NCBI RefSeq assembly: GCF_018687715.1
Contig: NC_056752.1
Coordinates: forward strand, 10,616,001 to 10,680,000
Source: Carya illinoinensis
Lineage: Eukaryota; Streptophyta; Magnoliopsida; Fagales; Juglandaceae
Direction of reading: 5' to 3'
DNA length: 64,000 nt
In this document: in pieces, positions 1-12,300 of the stretch
How the letters are laid out: each line of letters starts with the position of its first letter
Position numbering within the stretch: the stretch's first letter is position 1
Position numbers and translations under genes: made by a program
Notes under the pieces: generated by a model
The model's input: the letters and a program-made list of their open reading frames with translations, nothing else
Told to the model about the DNA's origin: nothing
Database searches by the model: none

Positions 1-381
1 TATAAAAAAAAAAATTCAATTAATGAAATTGCTTCCTCACATATCTCACGAGTATTTAAAAAGTTCCTCTCGTACATGGGATTTAAAATTAGCACAGCAG
101 GAATGTCTTCCTTGGTTCCTGGACACCCAGTGCCCATAAAAAGAAAAAAAGTACAGCAGGAAAGAAAAAGTAAAAAGAGGATCTACTATTTAAGTAAAGT
201 ATTTTGCTTCTACCATTAAAATATTTTATTGTGATGTGAAATACACAAGATAATGGCATATAACAAAGAGACAAGTTAGTGGATGAAGCAACCTTCCTAG
301 CCGCCACAGAAAAAAAGTTAATAGAAACTGCATACTGAAGGGAAAAGATATCACAAAACATGAGCTAGTGATAAACCATAC
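1..381 (-). other. Intron 5 of the TMEM8-like gene, cut by window edge
   Basis: After the donor at 381-380 (GTATGG) no coding segment with matching family sequence is visible down to base 1. The stretch is AT-rich with A and T runs. A 90-codon open frame at 89-361 has no family resemblance and is treated as chance. Confidence 0.55.
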
Positions 382-2367
382 CATTTTTGATTGTGTCCTT
401 GTAGGTCCAATGCCATTGAAGAGACCAAAATACCAAGCTCCCGGAGATATCTGAATAATTCATTATTTATTATCTTATTAACCAGACAATTGGCTAAAAA
501 TAGATATAAAAAACAAAACAAGGAAAGCAATTGTGAAACTTCCCATGCACCAAACTGGTGAACCTTTCAACCTCCAAGAAAGTGCATACAAGTAAAACAA
601 AAGATATATAGAAAACCACGGTTCTATGCCAATTTAATTACTTAGAACATAAATTGAGTAAGAATATTTGATTTTAGCATAAAAGAAAAAAGGTATAACA
701 ATAAGCGAAAGATTTTGAGATTGACCTGCTCATTTGTCAATTTCATTGTGATATTTTTCTGCATAGCAAAGCATTGCTCCACATTCTGAAGAGCTTGTAT
801 TCCTCCAAATGAGCCATTTGAAAGGGGAAATAACACTACAACAGCAGAAAATCTTTCAAAACTGCTTGCAACAATAATCAGATTAGACTTGGAGCAAGAA
901 AAAGAAGTCAAACAGAATTCTTGTTTAATTGAGGTTCAATTAGATTTCTAATAGGTCACTTTCACCTGAATTACCTGAATCATTTAGAAAAATGTTTGAG
1001 ACATCTGGCAGTGGTGGGCTGCCATCTCTGAAGCAAATTACTGGTAGTGCACTTTCAGGAGCCTTTTTTAGGCTTACAGCATCCTGTGAACAAATTGGAC
1101 CATAAGCAAATGACAACTCACAATGCATTATATTTGTAATTGATTTATACAATTGCCTTCATTCTAAAGGCAGATTCTTGAAGCACGATTTAATTCTATA
1201 TTAGGTGAAAAGAAGAATACAAAGATTCCAGAATTACTGACATGGGTAATAGGAAAAACTTAGGAATATCAGATGAGAGCATGGTATAGTTTTGTTATAT
1301 GTTTAATATATATATATATTATATATCAGAAGAAAACTCATATCCAGGAATTAGCCATCGTGGAGACGTTTGAATACTGAAAAAAATCCTATCAATTATT
1401 CAAACTTGATAAGCGCACTTACAAGCTCGACATCTGAGTTCAATGCTATAGACATGGAAGAGAACCATGATGGTAAATCAACTGGAACAAGGGAAAAACA
1501 GCAAAACTAGTAAGATATTGTACAAATTGCAAATTTTCCATAAAAAATAAGAAGGAAATAAATAAAGGAGACAATATTAGTGTTATCGAATTTGATAAGA
1601 GACTGAAACAATCAATTTGGTCATGAACCCCCTAATGAAAATTGAACTTGGTTAGCAGTATATACTCCAGTACCAAATACCGTGACAGAAAGCAGAATCA
1701 CAATGGAGTACTGACGTTACATACAGGCCAAACCTTGCTTCTAAAACTGTCGGATAAAGCAATGGTACTTCATTTTCCAATCAGCACGTCAAATTTATAG
1801 CTTAAACAATGTAAACGTCCTATGTTACAACTCTGTTACGACTGCTACTTGTAACACAATAAGACAAAATTATACCATCAATGGTAATCAGCAATCGAGC
1901 ATTCAAGTAAGAAATAATCACCAAATTACTTCAACTTAAAAACAATAATCATAACACTGGAGGCATATGCATAAAACAGAAAAGAGCATGTAAACACTTC
2001 TCCGTATTCCACAAATTACTTATTAAAAAAAAAAAAAGAAAACGTGTTCCACAAATCCACCATCAAATTCAATTCTTTTACTACGACACACCAATCAGTA
2101 CACCCCAAAATTCTTCAAGAACCAATGAAAAATCAAACTTATTGGTCAAATACTCAAAAGGGTCATGAAGAACTGGTTTTGCACACCTCTAATATAACGT
2201 AAATCAAAGGGTTTGAGCGTCGTCCGAGGGTAGCTGAAGCTGGAGAGAGTGAAGCTGTTGTAACCCAGCTCGTCGTACATATAGCAGAGGCCAAAGAAAC
2301 AAGAAAAAAGAATGAAAAGACTGAGAATCGAATTGGAAGAGAAGCACCGAATCGAATTGAAACCCAT
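382..2367 (-). CDS. TMEM8/PGAP6-like membrane protein, 5' part (exons 1-5)
   Basis: Five coding exons read right to left: 2187-2367, 1423-1481, 975-1083, 726-835 and 382-450. Every junction has GT donor and AG acceptor and the phases (1,0,1,0,0) close, giving 176 residues. Residues about 11-30 are a hydrophobic signal peptide or anchor. The rest is extracellular-type sequence with motifs I remember from plant TMEM8-like proteins: LKPFDLRYIR, VDLPSWFSSMSIALNSDVEL, FRDGSPPLPDV, SNGSFGGIQALQNVEQC and SPGAWYFGLFNGIGPTRTQSKM. Human relatives are GPI-processing phospholipases, but the plant role is not established. The start at 2367 is the first ATG in frame; the reading frame continues upstream only through a GTG. 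Later exons, including the EGF-like and multi-membrane parts, lie beyond the left edge. The exon 3/4 joint (donor at 974, acceptor at 836) is my best choice; a second GT lies nine bases further on at 965. Confidence 0.72.
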
Positions 2368-2460
2368 ATATTTTTTTGGTGATTCTCCCCGCACGGCACT
2401 GGTGGAAAGGAGGAAAAAAAAAAAAACAATGGGCTTTAAAGGGATTATAGGGTAATAATG
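2368..2460 (-). promoter_or_regulatory. 5' leader and proximal promoter of TMEM8-like gene
   Basis: Upstream of the ATG on the minus strand lies a pyrimidine-rich stretch with a 12-nt T run (2415-2427), typical of plant leaders. An AT-rich TATA-like CCTATAATCCC occurs around 2440-2452. No firm start site can be placed. Confidence 0.25.
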
Positions 2461-3146
2461 ATTATTATGTTTATTAGGTGATTAAAAAATGAGATTGTAA
2501 AAGAAAAACTAAACGTAAGAGTTCAGATTCCGGTTGACTTGTACTCGTCAAGCTGGTTCGGTCGGGCTGATTGAAGATGAGGATGTTGGAACCACGCGCT
2601 AGTGTGGATCGCGACAGTCACGTGCCATGCGGCGATGAGTTTCTTCACTGTATGGACGGGATATTCTTTTTTTTCATTTTCGAATCTGATTTGATTGGTA
2701 ATAAATATTATTAATTTTAAATAAATAATACATATTATAAAAACTTATTATGATGTTTCTCTATTTAATATTTAAATCATTATTTTATTTAATATTTTAT
2801 ATTTTATGAAAAGATGAGAACTACGAGTAGGAAACTAGTTGGCTAATCTTATAGAACGTGAAAGGTACAGAGTTAGGTATAGCTTTGAGTCTTTGACTGG
2901 TAAAGCCAAATAAAGTATTATACTAGGAACAATGATACATATTACATAGTCGTGGAGGGGCGCTGCACAATTATTTAAAAATAAATGAATTAATGTAAAA
3001 TATATATAAAAGAAAATTAATTTTTTCATGAATTTTTTTTAAAATATTTATACAACTGTATATAATATTACTCAAATAAATTACTAGATTTACAAATAGA
3101 TTTGATAAATAAAAAATTTATAAATTGATGTGACTAATAAATATAA
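2461..3146. other. Intergenic, AT-rich, with one decayed MITE
   Basis: No coding sequence seen. 2930-3080 resembles a short foldback repeat: its ends (ACATAGTCGTG on the left, CAACTGTATATAATATTAC on the right) match those of the element at 51247-51412, with an AT-rich centre. The remainder holds only A/T runs. Confidence 0.4.
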
Positions 3147-3867
3147 TGTAAGGAGATTTTTTCCTCTTTTTGGCCCGTATGGTAGGCCCCGAGAGATCTT
3201 TGGGGAGGAAGTTAGAGAGCCTGATTGAAACCCAGCGACTCTCCTCTAAAAAGAGCTCGTGGGCATCTGATATAATAATACTCGATCCATGAGCAAAATC
3301 AACCCAAGAAACAACCCATAGGTGAGAAAAGTAGAAGATAAAAGTCACACAGGACTCACAGCCCTAACACCCCCCATTGACACCTAATCATTGAAAACCT
3401 ATGCAGGCAAGTGGATTAGAGATATGGAGAACCCTTAATCTCCTAACAACAGGCATGGAGGGGATTGGCAATGAATGTTTGCAGAGTAAAGTGAGTCAGG
3501 AAGCCATGCCGTATTAATGTCGTCACTTTTCAAATTCTAAGTAGCATTAATGATGTCACCCCAGGAGTTACACTGCATTAAATGATTCTGACTAGTTGAA
3601 GTGACATGAATTTCCTGAGACTAGATATGGACTGTCCTCATCCAAAAACCTAGTATAAAAGCTGACCTCCAAGTACAAAGAACTATCTCTAATTCATTTA
3701 AGCTCTCCGCAAACTACTAAGGAGAGATACTAAGTTAAGTATCGGAAACTTTTTGGCCTCCACCAAGGCCTCCAACTCTCTATGTTTTCTTTAATGTGCT
3801 AGTGAAACACTTAAGACCTAAATTGCTAGAACCCGGCTCAAAAGTGTATAAAATACGACATTAACAT
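3147..3867 (+). mobile_element. Probable solo LTR, gypsy-like
   Basis: A 721-bp stretch starts TGTAAGGAGA and ends CATTAACA, and is richer in GC than its flanks. A canonical TATAAAA at 3654-3660 lies in the second half, followed by a transcribed-type segment (GCTCTCCGCAAACTACTAAGG, CTCTATGTTTTC), as expected for U3-R-U5 on the plus strand. Flanking pentamers TATAA (3142-3146) and TGTAA (3868-3872) match at four of five positions. No primer-binding site, polypurine tract or internal gene adjoins it, so a solo LTR left by recombination is the best reading. Confidence 0.5.
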
Positions 3868-5314
3868 GTAATATATTAGAATTATTTTATATTTAAAATA
3901 ACTTTATAATATAAAATCCCATAACAAACTATATCAGTTTGTGATATTACTTCTATGAAATTTATCTACAATGTTTCCTTTATAAAATAGAAATTATGAT
4001 GAAAACCATACATAATTTGATTTCTTAAAATAAATCTAGATACAACAAGGAACTAGCACATGATGATGAATAAAAGATTTAAAAACATAATTCCTAGAAT
4101 AAAATATAATTAGTGGTATAAATCTAGTAGTTAACATTACAACATAAGCTTAGATTGACAATGATGTTGAAGTTTCTAAAAATGGTGGTAGGTTATTACT
4201 CTCATCTTCATGTCAGAATGGATCATGTATGTTTAATTGGTAACCACTTTCAAAATCTTCTCAAGAAGCTCATTCTCATGCTTAAAAGTGTTTTTGCATG
4301 CTAGTTTTGAAACCATTTTCAAATAAATATTGACGCAATGTGTTGGAGGTGTCGAAATACCCCCCTCAACATCTAGGGTTTGCGAGGAGGGACATTTCCT
4401 CCTCTAACACAACAATGGAAAGTGATGATGAGGACATCCTTCCCCCCACCATCATAGGCACACATGACGAGAGCATCTCCATCCCTCCCTTGTATCACCA
4501 TGTGAGGAGAGGAATTAAAGGAATAGATAGAATTTGTTCAATTGATCCCTAAGGACAAAATGGATGGAATGAATACATCACAAGACTTTGTTGGATGTAT
4601 TAAAGATTTTGATGATAATTAGTCATATTGAAGGCCATTTATTATTAGAACGATAAGGTATAATGAAAACCAAAACCAAACCCCAAATTTAAATTATTGC
4701 CAACTCCAAAAATTAAAACCTAAATTAAAATCAAGTCTCAAACAAACATTAAAATGTATTAAAAAGAATCACCAATCAAAGATATTGTGCATTAATAATT
4801 TAATACTATCAACCTTTTAAAAGAACAAAGATAAAATTGGAACCCTAGTAAAGAATAAAAAAATGACAACTCATACACAAACTACACAATATTCATTAAA
4901 ATAAAAGAGGCATATTCAAAAGAAGTTCCAGAAAATTACCAAAAGTATTTTTTTAGGGTTTGCCAAGCTATTCAAAAAGAGATTTTTTATTTTTATTTTT
5001 TACTTTTCTTAATTCTAAATCCTGATAAGATCCTTAATTGATAAATCTATATTTTTCAACCCTTTTTGCCCCATCAAGACCCATTTAAGATAGCCTAATT
5101 TACTTTTACAAGCAAAATTATAGTTGCACAAAGAAATCACAAACAACTCAAAGCTAAACCAACAAACTGGCAAGTGCAAAGAAATGTCACACTGTTGACA
5201 AAAGCTGAAGTAAAGGAGCTTTACAACACTCTTATATATCCCATTATGTAAGAATACTATAAATATTCTTTGCCCACAAAGCCTTTTTCTTTTTAAGTGA
5301 CAAAACTTCATTGA
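3868..5314. other. Intergenic, no gene recognised
   Basis: AT-rich sequence. 4340-4552 is a 70-codon open frame over a more GC-rich patch (CCTCCTCTAACACAAC, ATGACGAGAGCATCTCC); it might be a transposon gag scrap, but I recognise no motif. Nothing else seen. Confidence 0.35.
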
Positions 5315-5671
5315 CTAAATGTGACGCCCCCAAATTCCGTTTGGGATCGGACGGACATTTGAAGCGTCGAGACATGCAACATAAGGTTACCTGCCCCCGT
5401 TCATGACATATAAGATGCAATATTCCTAACATGCATCTAACAATATGCAATATTCGCAGCGGATAAATTTTTTCTTTAGCAATACTATGCACCAAATTGA
5501 AAATATCCCAAATGCTTAAAACATACTTCATACATAAAAATCCATTGAACAACTAAGATCACAACACTAGTCCAAAATGGTTATGATCCAAAAAGTAGTA
5601 GAGATGCAACTCAATCGTACAAGTAGTAATTTACGTTAATTACTATATCAACATTTATGTCGCACCGTCAC

Positions 5672-5737
5672 TTAGTCAACTGTGTCTAGTTGATCAGCTC
5701 CTGATTCTCCTTCAGGTCCTGTAACAAGATCTACCAT
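5672..5737 (-). other. Short acidic reading frame in element A
   Basis: Twenty-one codons from ATG (5737) to TAA (5672), reading MVDLVTGPEGESGADQLDTVD. Copy B has the same peptide with one conservative change (I for V) and a synonymous GAT/GAC change. The divergent copy C keeps the frame, length and stop from the shared Asp onward. Whether it is translated alone or as a last exon (a CAG lies before GGACC) is unknown. Confidence 0.3.
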
Positions 5738-6007
5738 TCGGGGGAAATGGTAGTTGGGACTACCAAAGTGAGATTTGATTACAAATCTCAGCAAGTTAAC
5801 AAAAAACTTCCATACAGACTAATGATACATGTATGACCGTAAAAACATAAATGCATAATCAAATTCATAAGTAATTAAAGCATAACTTAGCGTACAACAT
5901 AGCATAATTGACATAGCTTAAATTGAATCATGAACTGAATTTGACTTGACATGAACTTGATCTGAAACTTGACTTAGCATGAACTTGCTCTGAAACTTGA
6001 ATTAACA

Positions 6008-6386
6008 TGAAAAATACATACTCCACAGTTGTTGTGGCCCCATGTATTCTACACAAACTTGACTTAACATTAAAAATACATACTCCACAGTTGTTGTGGC
6101 CCCATGTATTCGACATAAACTTGACTTAACATGAAAAATACATACTCCACAGTTGTTGTGGCCCCATGTATTCTACGTGTAAATACATACTCCACAGTTA
6201 TTGTGGCCCCATGTATTCTACACAAACTTGACTTAACATGAAAAATACATACTCCACAGTTGTTGTGGCCCCATGTATTCTACGTGTAAATACATACTCC
6301 ACAGTTGTTGTGGCCCCATGTATTCTACGCATCACAATTGTAGTAAAATACATACTCCACAGTTGTTGTGGCCCCATGTATTCTAC
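6008..6386. repeat. Hairpin-forming minisatellite in element A (7 units)
   Basis: Seven units share a core of about 40 bp beginning AAATACATACTCCACAG and ending GGCCCCATGTATTCTA. Spacers alternate among a 22-25 bp piece (ACACAAACTTGACTTAACAT), a short ACGTGT and a unique ATCACAATTG piece. Each core is self-complementary: AATACAT pairs with ATGTATT and CCACA with TGTGG around a GTTGT loop. Confidence 0.9.
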
Positions 6387-8285
6387 ACAAACATAATGTA
6401 CTCAAGATGAAACGTGACTTGAACATAACTTGAAATACATGACCAACTTGAGATAGAAACATTTCGTAACATGGCATAACATATAATAGACAACATATTT
6501 AACATGACATACTTGCAACAGTGAATATTACATGACTTGACATACATGTAATAGATGGCATACTTAGCATGACGTACTTGTAATGTACAGTAATACATAA
6601 CAGAATATATTATGTAACAGATAAAAATTGATGACAGAATAAATTCTGTATAATAAACAATTACGTGATAACTTGGCGTGGCATGACATATATGATAACA
6701 CACATACATACACTATAGTTCTTTTACTTAGCACACATACACAGTAGACTGCTAGTAAGTTAAAAGCTAACTTACCTCGATCTCCGCGTTTCTTATAAAA
6801 CTTCAAGTGCGATCACGAGGAACTGTAATTAGTGATTCTAAAAGTTAGAACTAAATCACTAATAATTTGAAATATGGAAAATACTAACTTAAAAAGTAAA
6901 ATTTTCATTTTACTCTCTACATGTGGGAGAATGACCGTTTTACCCATAACTTAAGGATTTTGTATACTAATTCCAAAAGTTTCCAAAATTTACATTCCTC
7001 ATGTAAATTTTGTTCTAAACTTAAATATCAACTCAGAAAAATTTAAAACAAAACACAACTATGGAAAACACACTATGGCCGAAACATCCATAGGCCATTT
7101 CCCTTGATTTTTGTTGCAATTCCTTCAAACTTCAAAACTCATGCTTAAACCAAAATTTTGCAACAAACATCTTCCAATTCTAAGTTCAAAACCATACTTA
7201 AAACATCCATTTAGAAAAAGCTAATAATTAACACCAAACTTTTTTGTAAAAAGATCCAAGCACTTGAATCACAAGTTTTGACCTTAAATCAAAACATCTC
7301 CAAGAATTTCAAAAAATCAAATCTTACTTCTAACATATTCATAATATCATCCTAACATCAACCATGCTTTAAATCATCGAATTAAAGTCACCAAAATCAC
7401 AAAATAACATTTAGAGTTTTTGGTTTTACACTTAGTCCAAAAACATAAACTTTTTCCTCAACTAGTTTTGATAAATCTCTTGATCTATGACTTATAATTA
7501 TATGATCTTCAAACCAAACCATCACATGGTTTAAAAAGATGTATTAAAACATATATAAGCTTCTAATTCAAGATCACATGGTTAGAAATTAACCAAAACA
7601 TAAATTTAGCCAAGAATATCCACACTTTGGCTTATTTGAATATCTCTTTGCATAAAATTTCATATCTTTGAAACTAACATCAAATATCTTCAAAATAATA
7701 ATATAACATGTATATAAGATACTTAATATCCTCCAATAAAATTATTAAAGTCATTAGAATAGGTTTAGACCACCAAAGAGTTAAACTTTCTCAAAACAGA
7801 AACTGTTTTTCTTCTTCCAGTTTCTAAGTTTCTAAATCTAAGAAAATCTTTCATCAAAACCTTTAATCATGCAAAAATCCTCAACTAATAGTCATATATA
7901 CATGTTAACAATACTCCATAAAAATTTCGGACCAATATCTATCCATTAGCTTGGTCAAAAACTCCAAACTATAACATACTCTCCATATTCACGCCCAGAA
8001 TGACCTTTCCATGGTTAAAAATACTTTTGACTGACCAAATGACCATGGAATGATACGAAAAATACATCTACGGAAACTAGACTCAAAGAGGAACAACTTA
8101 TATGAAGGAGATTTTATGATAAAATACTTAAAAAAGCTTCGAAATGAGTGTGTAAAAGAACTCCTAAAAGCTGTCCGAGAGAGAGTGTTTGGTATTCTTT
8201 CAATGGAAAGCATAAATGAAGATAATTTCGTGGGGAGGGGTGGCTGGAGATACTTGTGGATAAGATATGAAAGAGATGAGGCTGG

Positions 8286-8380
8286 AGTGAGAGTTAAGTG
8301 TAGGACTCTCTTACCCAAAGTGAGAGTTAAGTGTAGGACTCTCTTACCGGAGTGAGAGTGGAGTGTAGGACTCTCTTACC
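8286..8380. repeat. 32-bp tandem triplication in element A
   Basis: Three consecutive copies of AGTGAGAGTTAAGTGTAGG followed by ACTCTCTTACC, the third slightly diverged (GTGGAGTG). Copy B has only one equivalent near 18088-18112, so the expansion happened after A and B separated. Confidence 0.85.
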
Positions 8381-9022
8381 TAATAATATCTTCAAAAATC
8401 AACTCAAGATATTTTTACCCAATAATATCCACGAAATTAGTTTAAAATATTTTCTAAATGTGGAGTAGACTTGGAAGAGTAAGGTGGTTAAAATCTTTCC
8501 ATGTGTATTTTAAATCTATGTTCTTAAGATATTTTCCAAATGTGTATTTTGCTTAGGTGTCATGATCTCACACCTTGATTTCCTTCACAATTCCATCTAA
8601 TGGTTTCTCTTTGTACTAAGTATCTAATACTATTTATTATGTGTGGTTAAGATCTTGCCAAGTATCCAAATAAAATTTCGCTAACCTAATTTGGACATTT
8701 CACACTGTGATTTTGAAAACACAGCGTTTAGTACGTTTACCGAGATTACTATTTACTCTAAAAATAAACGTAATAAACTTAGTACTGAAAAATCCTAAAT
8801 ATTCAATTAAGCCTAGTGGTGTAGACTATAATGTATTCTGACACTTCTAACTATCTCAAATAATTAAAATCGCATTTCTGGCACCATAGTGAGTGATAAC
8901 ACTAACTATGTTGACAGACTAAAACCTATGTGATTAGTCGATTCGTGTAAACTTACGAAATTTTCACGAGGTTCTTAAGGTCAAAAGAAATTCCACAATT
9001 GAATTTCTAGCGGGCTGTTACA

Positions 9023-9300
9023 CTAAAGTCCAATTGTAGCATTTCCTATAAGTTTTGGTAAATGCTTGTTTTGATTGAATGATAATTTTGAAACTCCTAA
9101 AAAGGGTTTTACAATTTGCTACAATGAAAGATTTTTATTAACTTATTTAATATACCAACATAGTAAGCATTAATCTCTCTCCCCTGATCAGAGTTACCTT
9201 CTCTCTATATGAGAATCTTCATTCTTTTTCTTTTCTTTTCTTTTTTTGTTGTGTGTTTTATGTTATGTGCCTTATTGCTTGTTATGTTTGACTGATCGAT
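9023..9300. other. Spacer between element A and LINE relic
   Basis: AT-rich with pyrimidine runs (9205-9245). No gene recognised; it could include the 5' end of the LINE that follows, whose boundary I cannot place. Confidence 0.3.
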
Positions 9301-12300
9301 CATGATGGATGATGAAATTTCAGAGCATTGGAAATCCTTATCTTTATTGGTGGTTGAGCAAACTAAGGTTCTTCTTCATGACATTAGGGATTTGAACTCA
9401 GCGCTGTGTTTGCTCTTCAAACTTTTGAAGATTAAATTTTTTAACAAATGAGCATTCAAATCTATGATAAGGAACATCTAGATACCATTTCTTCCCTTTC
9501 GAATTTGTGATATGGGGATAAACATTTTCTTGGCTGAACTCTCTAATGTTTCTAAAAAAGATCAAATTATGCGTAATGGCCCGTGGACATTCTATAATAA
9601 TTTGGTTGCTATGGTAGATTATGACTGTAGTCTTCAATTATCCAGGACCCCCTTGTTATTTGCTTCCTTCTGAGTTATGGTTTAATTTACGATCCTCCAT
9701 TATGACGTATGAATGCATGTGCAATGCCTAAAATTGCAGGAACATTAAGTTCTATACAAGAAGTTGATCTTAATGAAAACTCTTCTTTTTGGGGTGAATT
9801 TTTTCGTGTTCGAATCTTTTTATATACTAGCAAACCTTTATGCTATTGTTTGGATATGATTCATATATGAACACCTTCCATCTTTATGCTATTGTTGTTG
9901 ACTATTGGGTCATGAGGACAGAGATTTGTCCTTTGGACTTACAATCTGGATGATTTTGTCAATTCTGACTTTCCATATTGATCTTGGCTACATGTAGGGG
10001 GCTTTCCTCAAGGAATCGACCACGAGTGGATGTGATTGTGCCAACCAAATAGGATGAAGGAATGCATTTACCTAATGCATCGATTTCCAATTGTAGTTTA
10101 TCATCGGAGCCTAAAACGCTAGTGGTTTCTGGTGAGCCATTGTTGGAAGTGGTGGCTACATATTGCCTATGTAGCCGAAAGTTAAGAGAGATGATTAAAC
10201 TAAAGAAATTAGAGATTGGTAACTGTTCTCGATTATTATTAGACCTTGCTAGCTAAAACTCAAGGCCACTAGAGTTGGGCTCTTGCTCTAAAGTTCCTAC
10301 AGCCCATGATAAGCTCAACCTATTATTAGAGACTCCAACAAACAATGCTGGGGAGCCTTGTCCTAGACTTGGATGATCATGCCATGGTGGGTCTTCGTTC
10401 TTGCCAACAAAATGTTGCCCTAAGGAAAATTTAGAACTGAATCTACTTGTCTCTATCCAATCAAAGAAGCCAAAGGTTGTTACTAATAGAATTATATTGA
10501 AGGTCCATGTGTTATCGACGGAGGGTAAGTCTGAGCCCTGCCGACAACTATGGAAGTCCTGAGTTAGAATGCCCCCTAGTGCTTGGAAACCCTAGGGAAG
10601 TTTGTACTTCGTGACTTAGTCTGAAGTGAAGATCTCGACATTGTCTTCGTGATGGAGACAAGATATGTTAGTTCACGTATGGAGAATTTGAAATACACAT
10701 TGGGGTTTACTCTTTTTTTTTTTTTTTTTTTTTAGCTAGTGGCCAAGGGCATAGTGGCGGCATTTGTCTTTTTTGGCTGAATGAGGTCAATCTGATTCTT
10801 TCGTCACACTCAAAGCACCATTCTAATATGCATATTTATAATCCTATTAGGGATTTACAATGGAGGAAGAAGGCGGTTTATGGCCATCCTAAATTGACCC
10901 ATCGAAAGAAAATTTGGGATCTCCTTGTTCGTTGAAACGCACAGAAAATAGTCTCTAGTTATACTTTGGAGACTTCAATGAAATCATTGCCAATTTTGAG
11001 AAGCTAGGTGGTAGGGATCGTTCATTGAGGCATATGTTGGAGTTCAAGCATGCTTTTGATTTTCATCATTTACATGGCATTTATTCTGTTGATCCATTAT
11101 TTACTTGAAGTAACATAAGGGAAGGATAAGCACATGTTAAGGAGCATTTGGATCGGTGTCTATGTACAATGGATTGGTTTGATTTATCCTTTGTGTAAGG
11201 CTTGAAATATTGTTACATTCTTGAAAGGTCATAGTTCTTTATTATTGAATACTAAGAGTTTGGGTGATCAGGTATGTATGAGAACTCGTCCTTTTTAGTT
11301 TGAAATAATGTGGGTAGAGGCCCGAGGTTGTGAGGAAAAGATTGCTATAGTTTGAAGAAAGGATAAACAGTCTTCACTAATTGACAAGATATAGCAGTGT
11401 ACTTCTTTTTTAAATTTGTTGAGTTAGTCTCAATTTGGTCACATTAGAACAAACTTGGCAGTTAAGAGAATGAAACTTATTACTTCAAGCAAACCACATT
11501 ACTGCTTGATCCTCCCATTATGTTTCTTCACTTCTTCATGATATAAATATGCTCTTGGAACAAGAGAAATTATGTGGAAGCAAAGATCCCGTGTGGCTTG
11601 ATTGGGTGTTGGTGATCAAAATACAAAATTATTTCATTAGAAGTCTTCACAGAGATTCTGTTGTAATCTTATTTCTCGTCTTAGAGATCATGGGGGTATT
11701 TATATAGAAGTGGTTGATTTAACACATATTATCACTACTTGTTTCTTTGAGTTATTTGCATTGACAAATTCAACTAATTTGGACTTTATCTTGAAATTTG
11801 TACAACATCGGTTACTGACTCTATGAATGCAGAGTTAAACCGTGCTTTTACTGATGAAGAAATTAAAGTAGTTTTGTTTCAAATATACCTTCAAAAGACT
11901 CTTGGTCCAGATGGTCTTCCTCCTTTGTTTTTTTGAAAGTATTGGCATTTAGTAGGAGATTTAGTTATTAGTACTGTTTTAGATATTCTAAGTTATGTTA
12001 CTCTGCTTACTGAGCTAAATCAAAATTATCTTGTTTTGATTCTCTAATTAAAAAATCTTGATCATATTAAAGACTATGTACCAATAAATATTTGTAATGT
12101 GGTCTATAAGATTGTTACAAAGGTGCTTGCCAATCGATTTTAGTCGTTTTACCTATTGTGATATCAAATACACAGTGTGTCTTTGTACCTGGTCGGTTGA
12201 TTATGGGTAACATTTTGATGGCCTTTGGGACGTTGAATACTAATGAATGGAGGAGACGAGGTTGCACAAGTTGTATGTCTATTAAATTAGACATGAGTAA

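Larger units (their letters stand above)
5320..9022 (-). mobile_element. Element A: 3.7-kb TG...CA element (solo-LTR-like)
   Basis: Starts TGTGACGCCC and ends GGGCTGTTACA, flanked by a perfect 5-bp duplication CTAAA (5315-5319 and 9023-9027). TG...CA ends plus a 5-bp duplication are the hallmark of an LTR; the length would make this a long solo LTR. It is an inverted, highly similar copy of 17616-21122. Sense is inferred to be minus from comparison with element C, which has a clear TATA box in that sense. Contents: hairpin minisatellite 6008-6386, short conserved reading frame 5672-5737, and a 32-bp triplication 8286-8380. No integrase, reverse transcriptase or internal region is present, so a LARD-like or other large non-autonomous element remains possible. 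Confidence 0.75.

Noticed and set aside
2368..2394. Longer start for the TMEM8-like protein (MRGESPKKYMGF)
   Set aside because: The codon at 2394 is GTG; the first ATG is 2367 and gives the MGFNS start typical of a signal peptide.
6008..6386. Regular palindromic repeats with spacers, CRISPR-like at first sight
   Set aside because: Spacers are themselves repeated and of a few fixed types, the host is a plant nucleus, and the same array recurs in element B.
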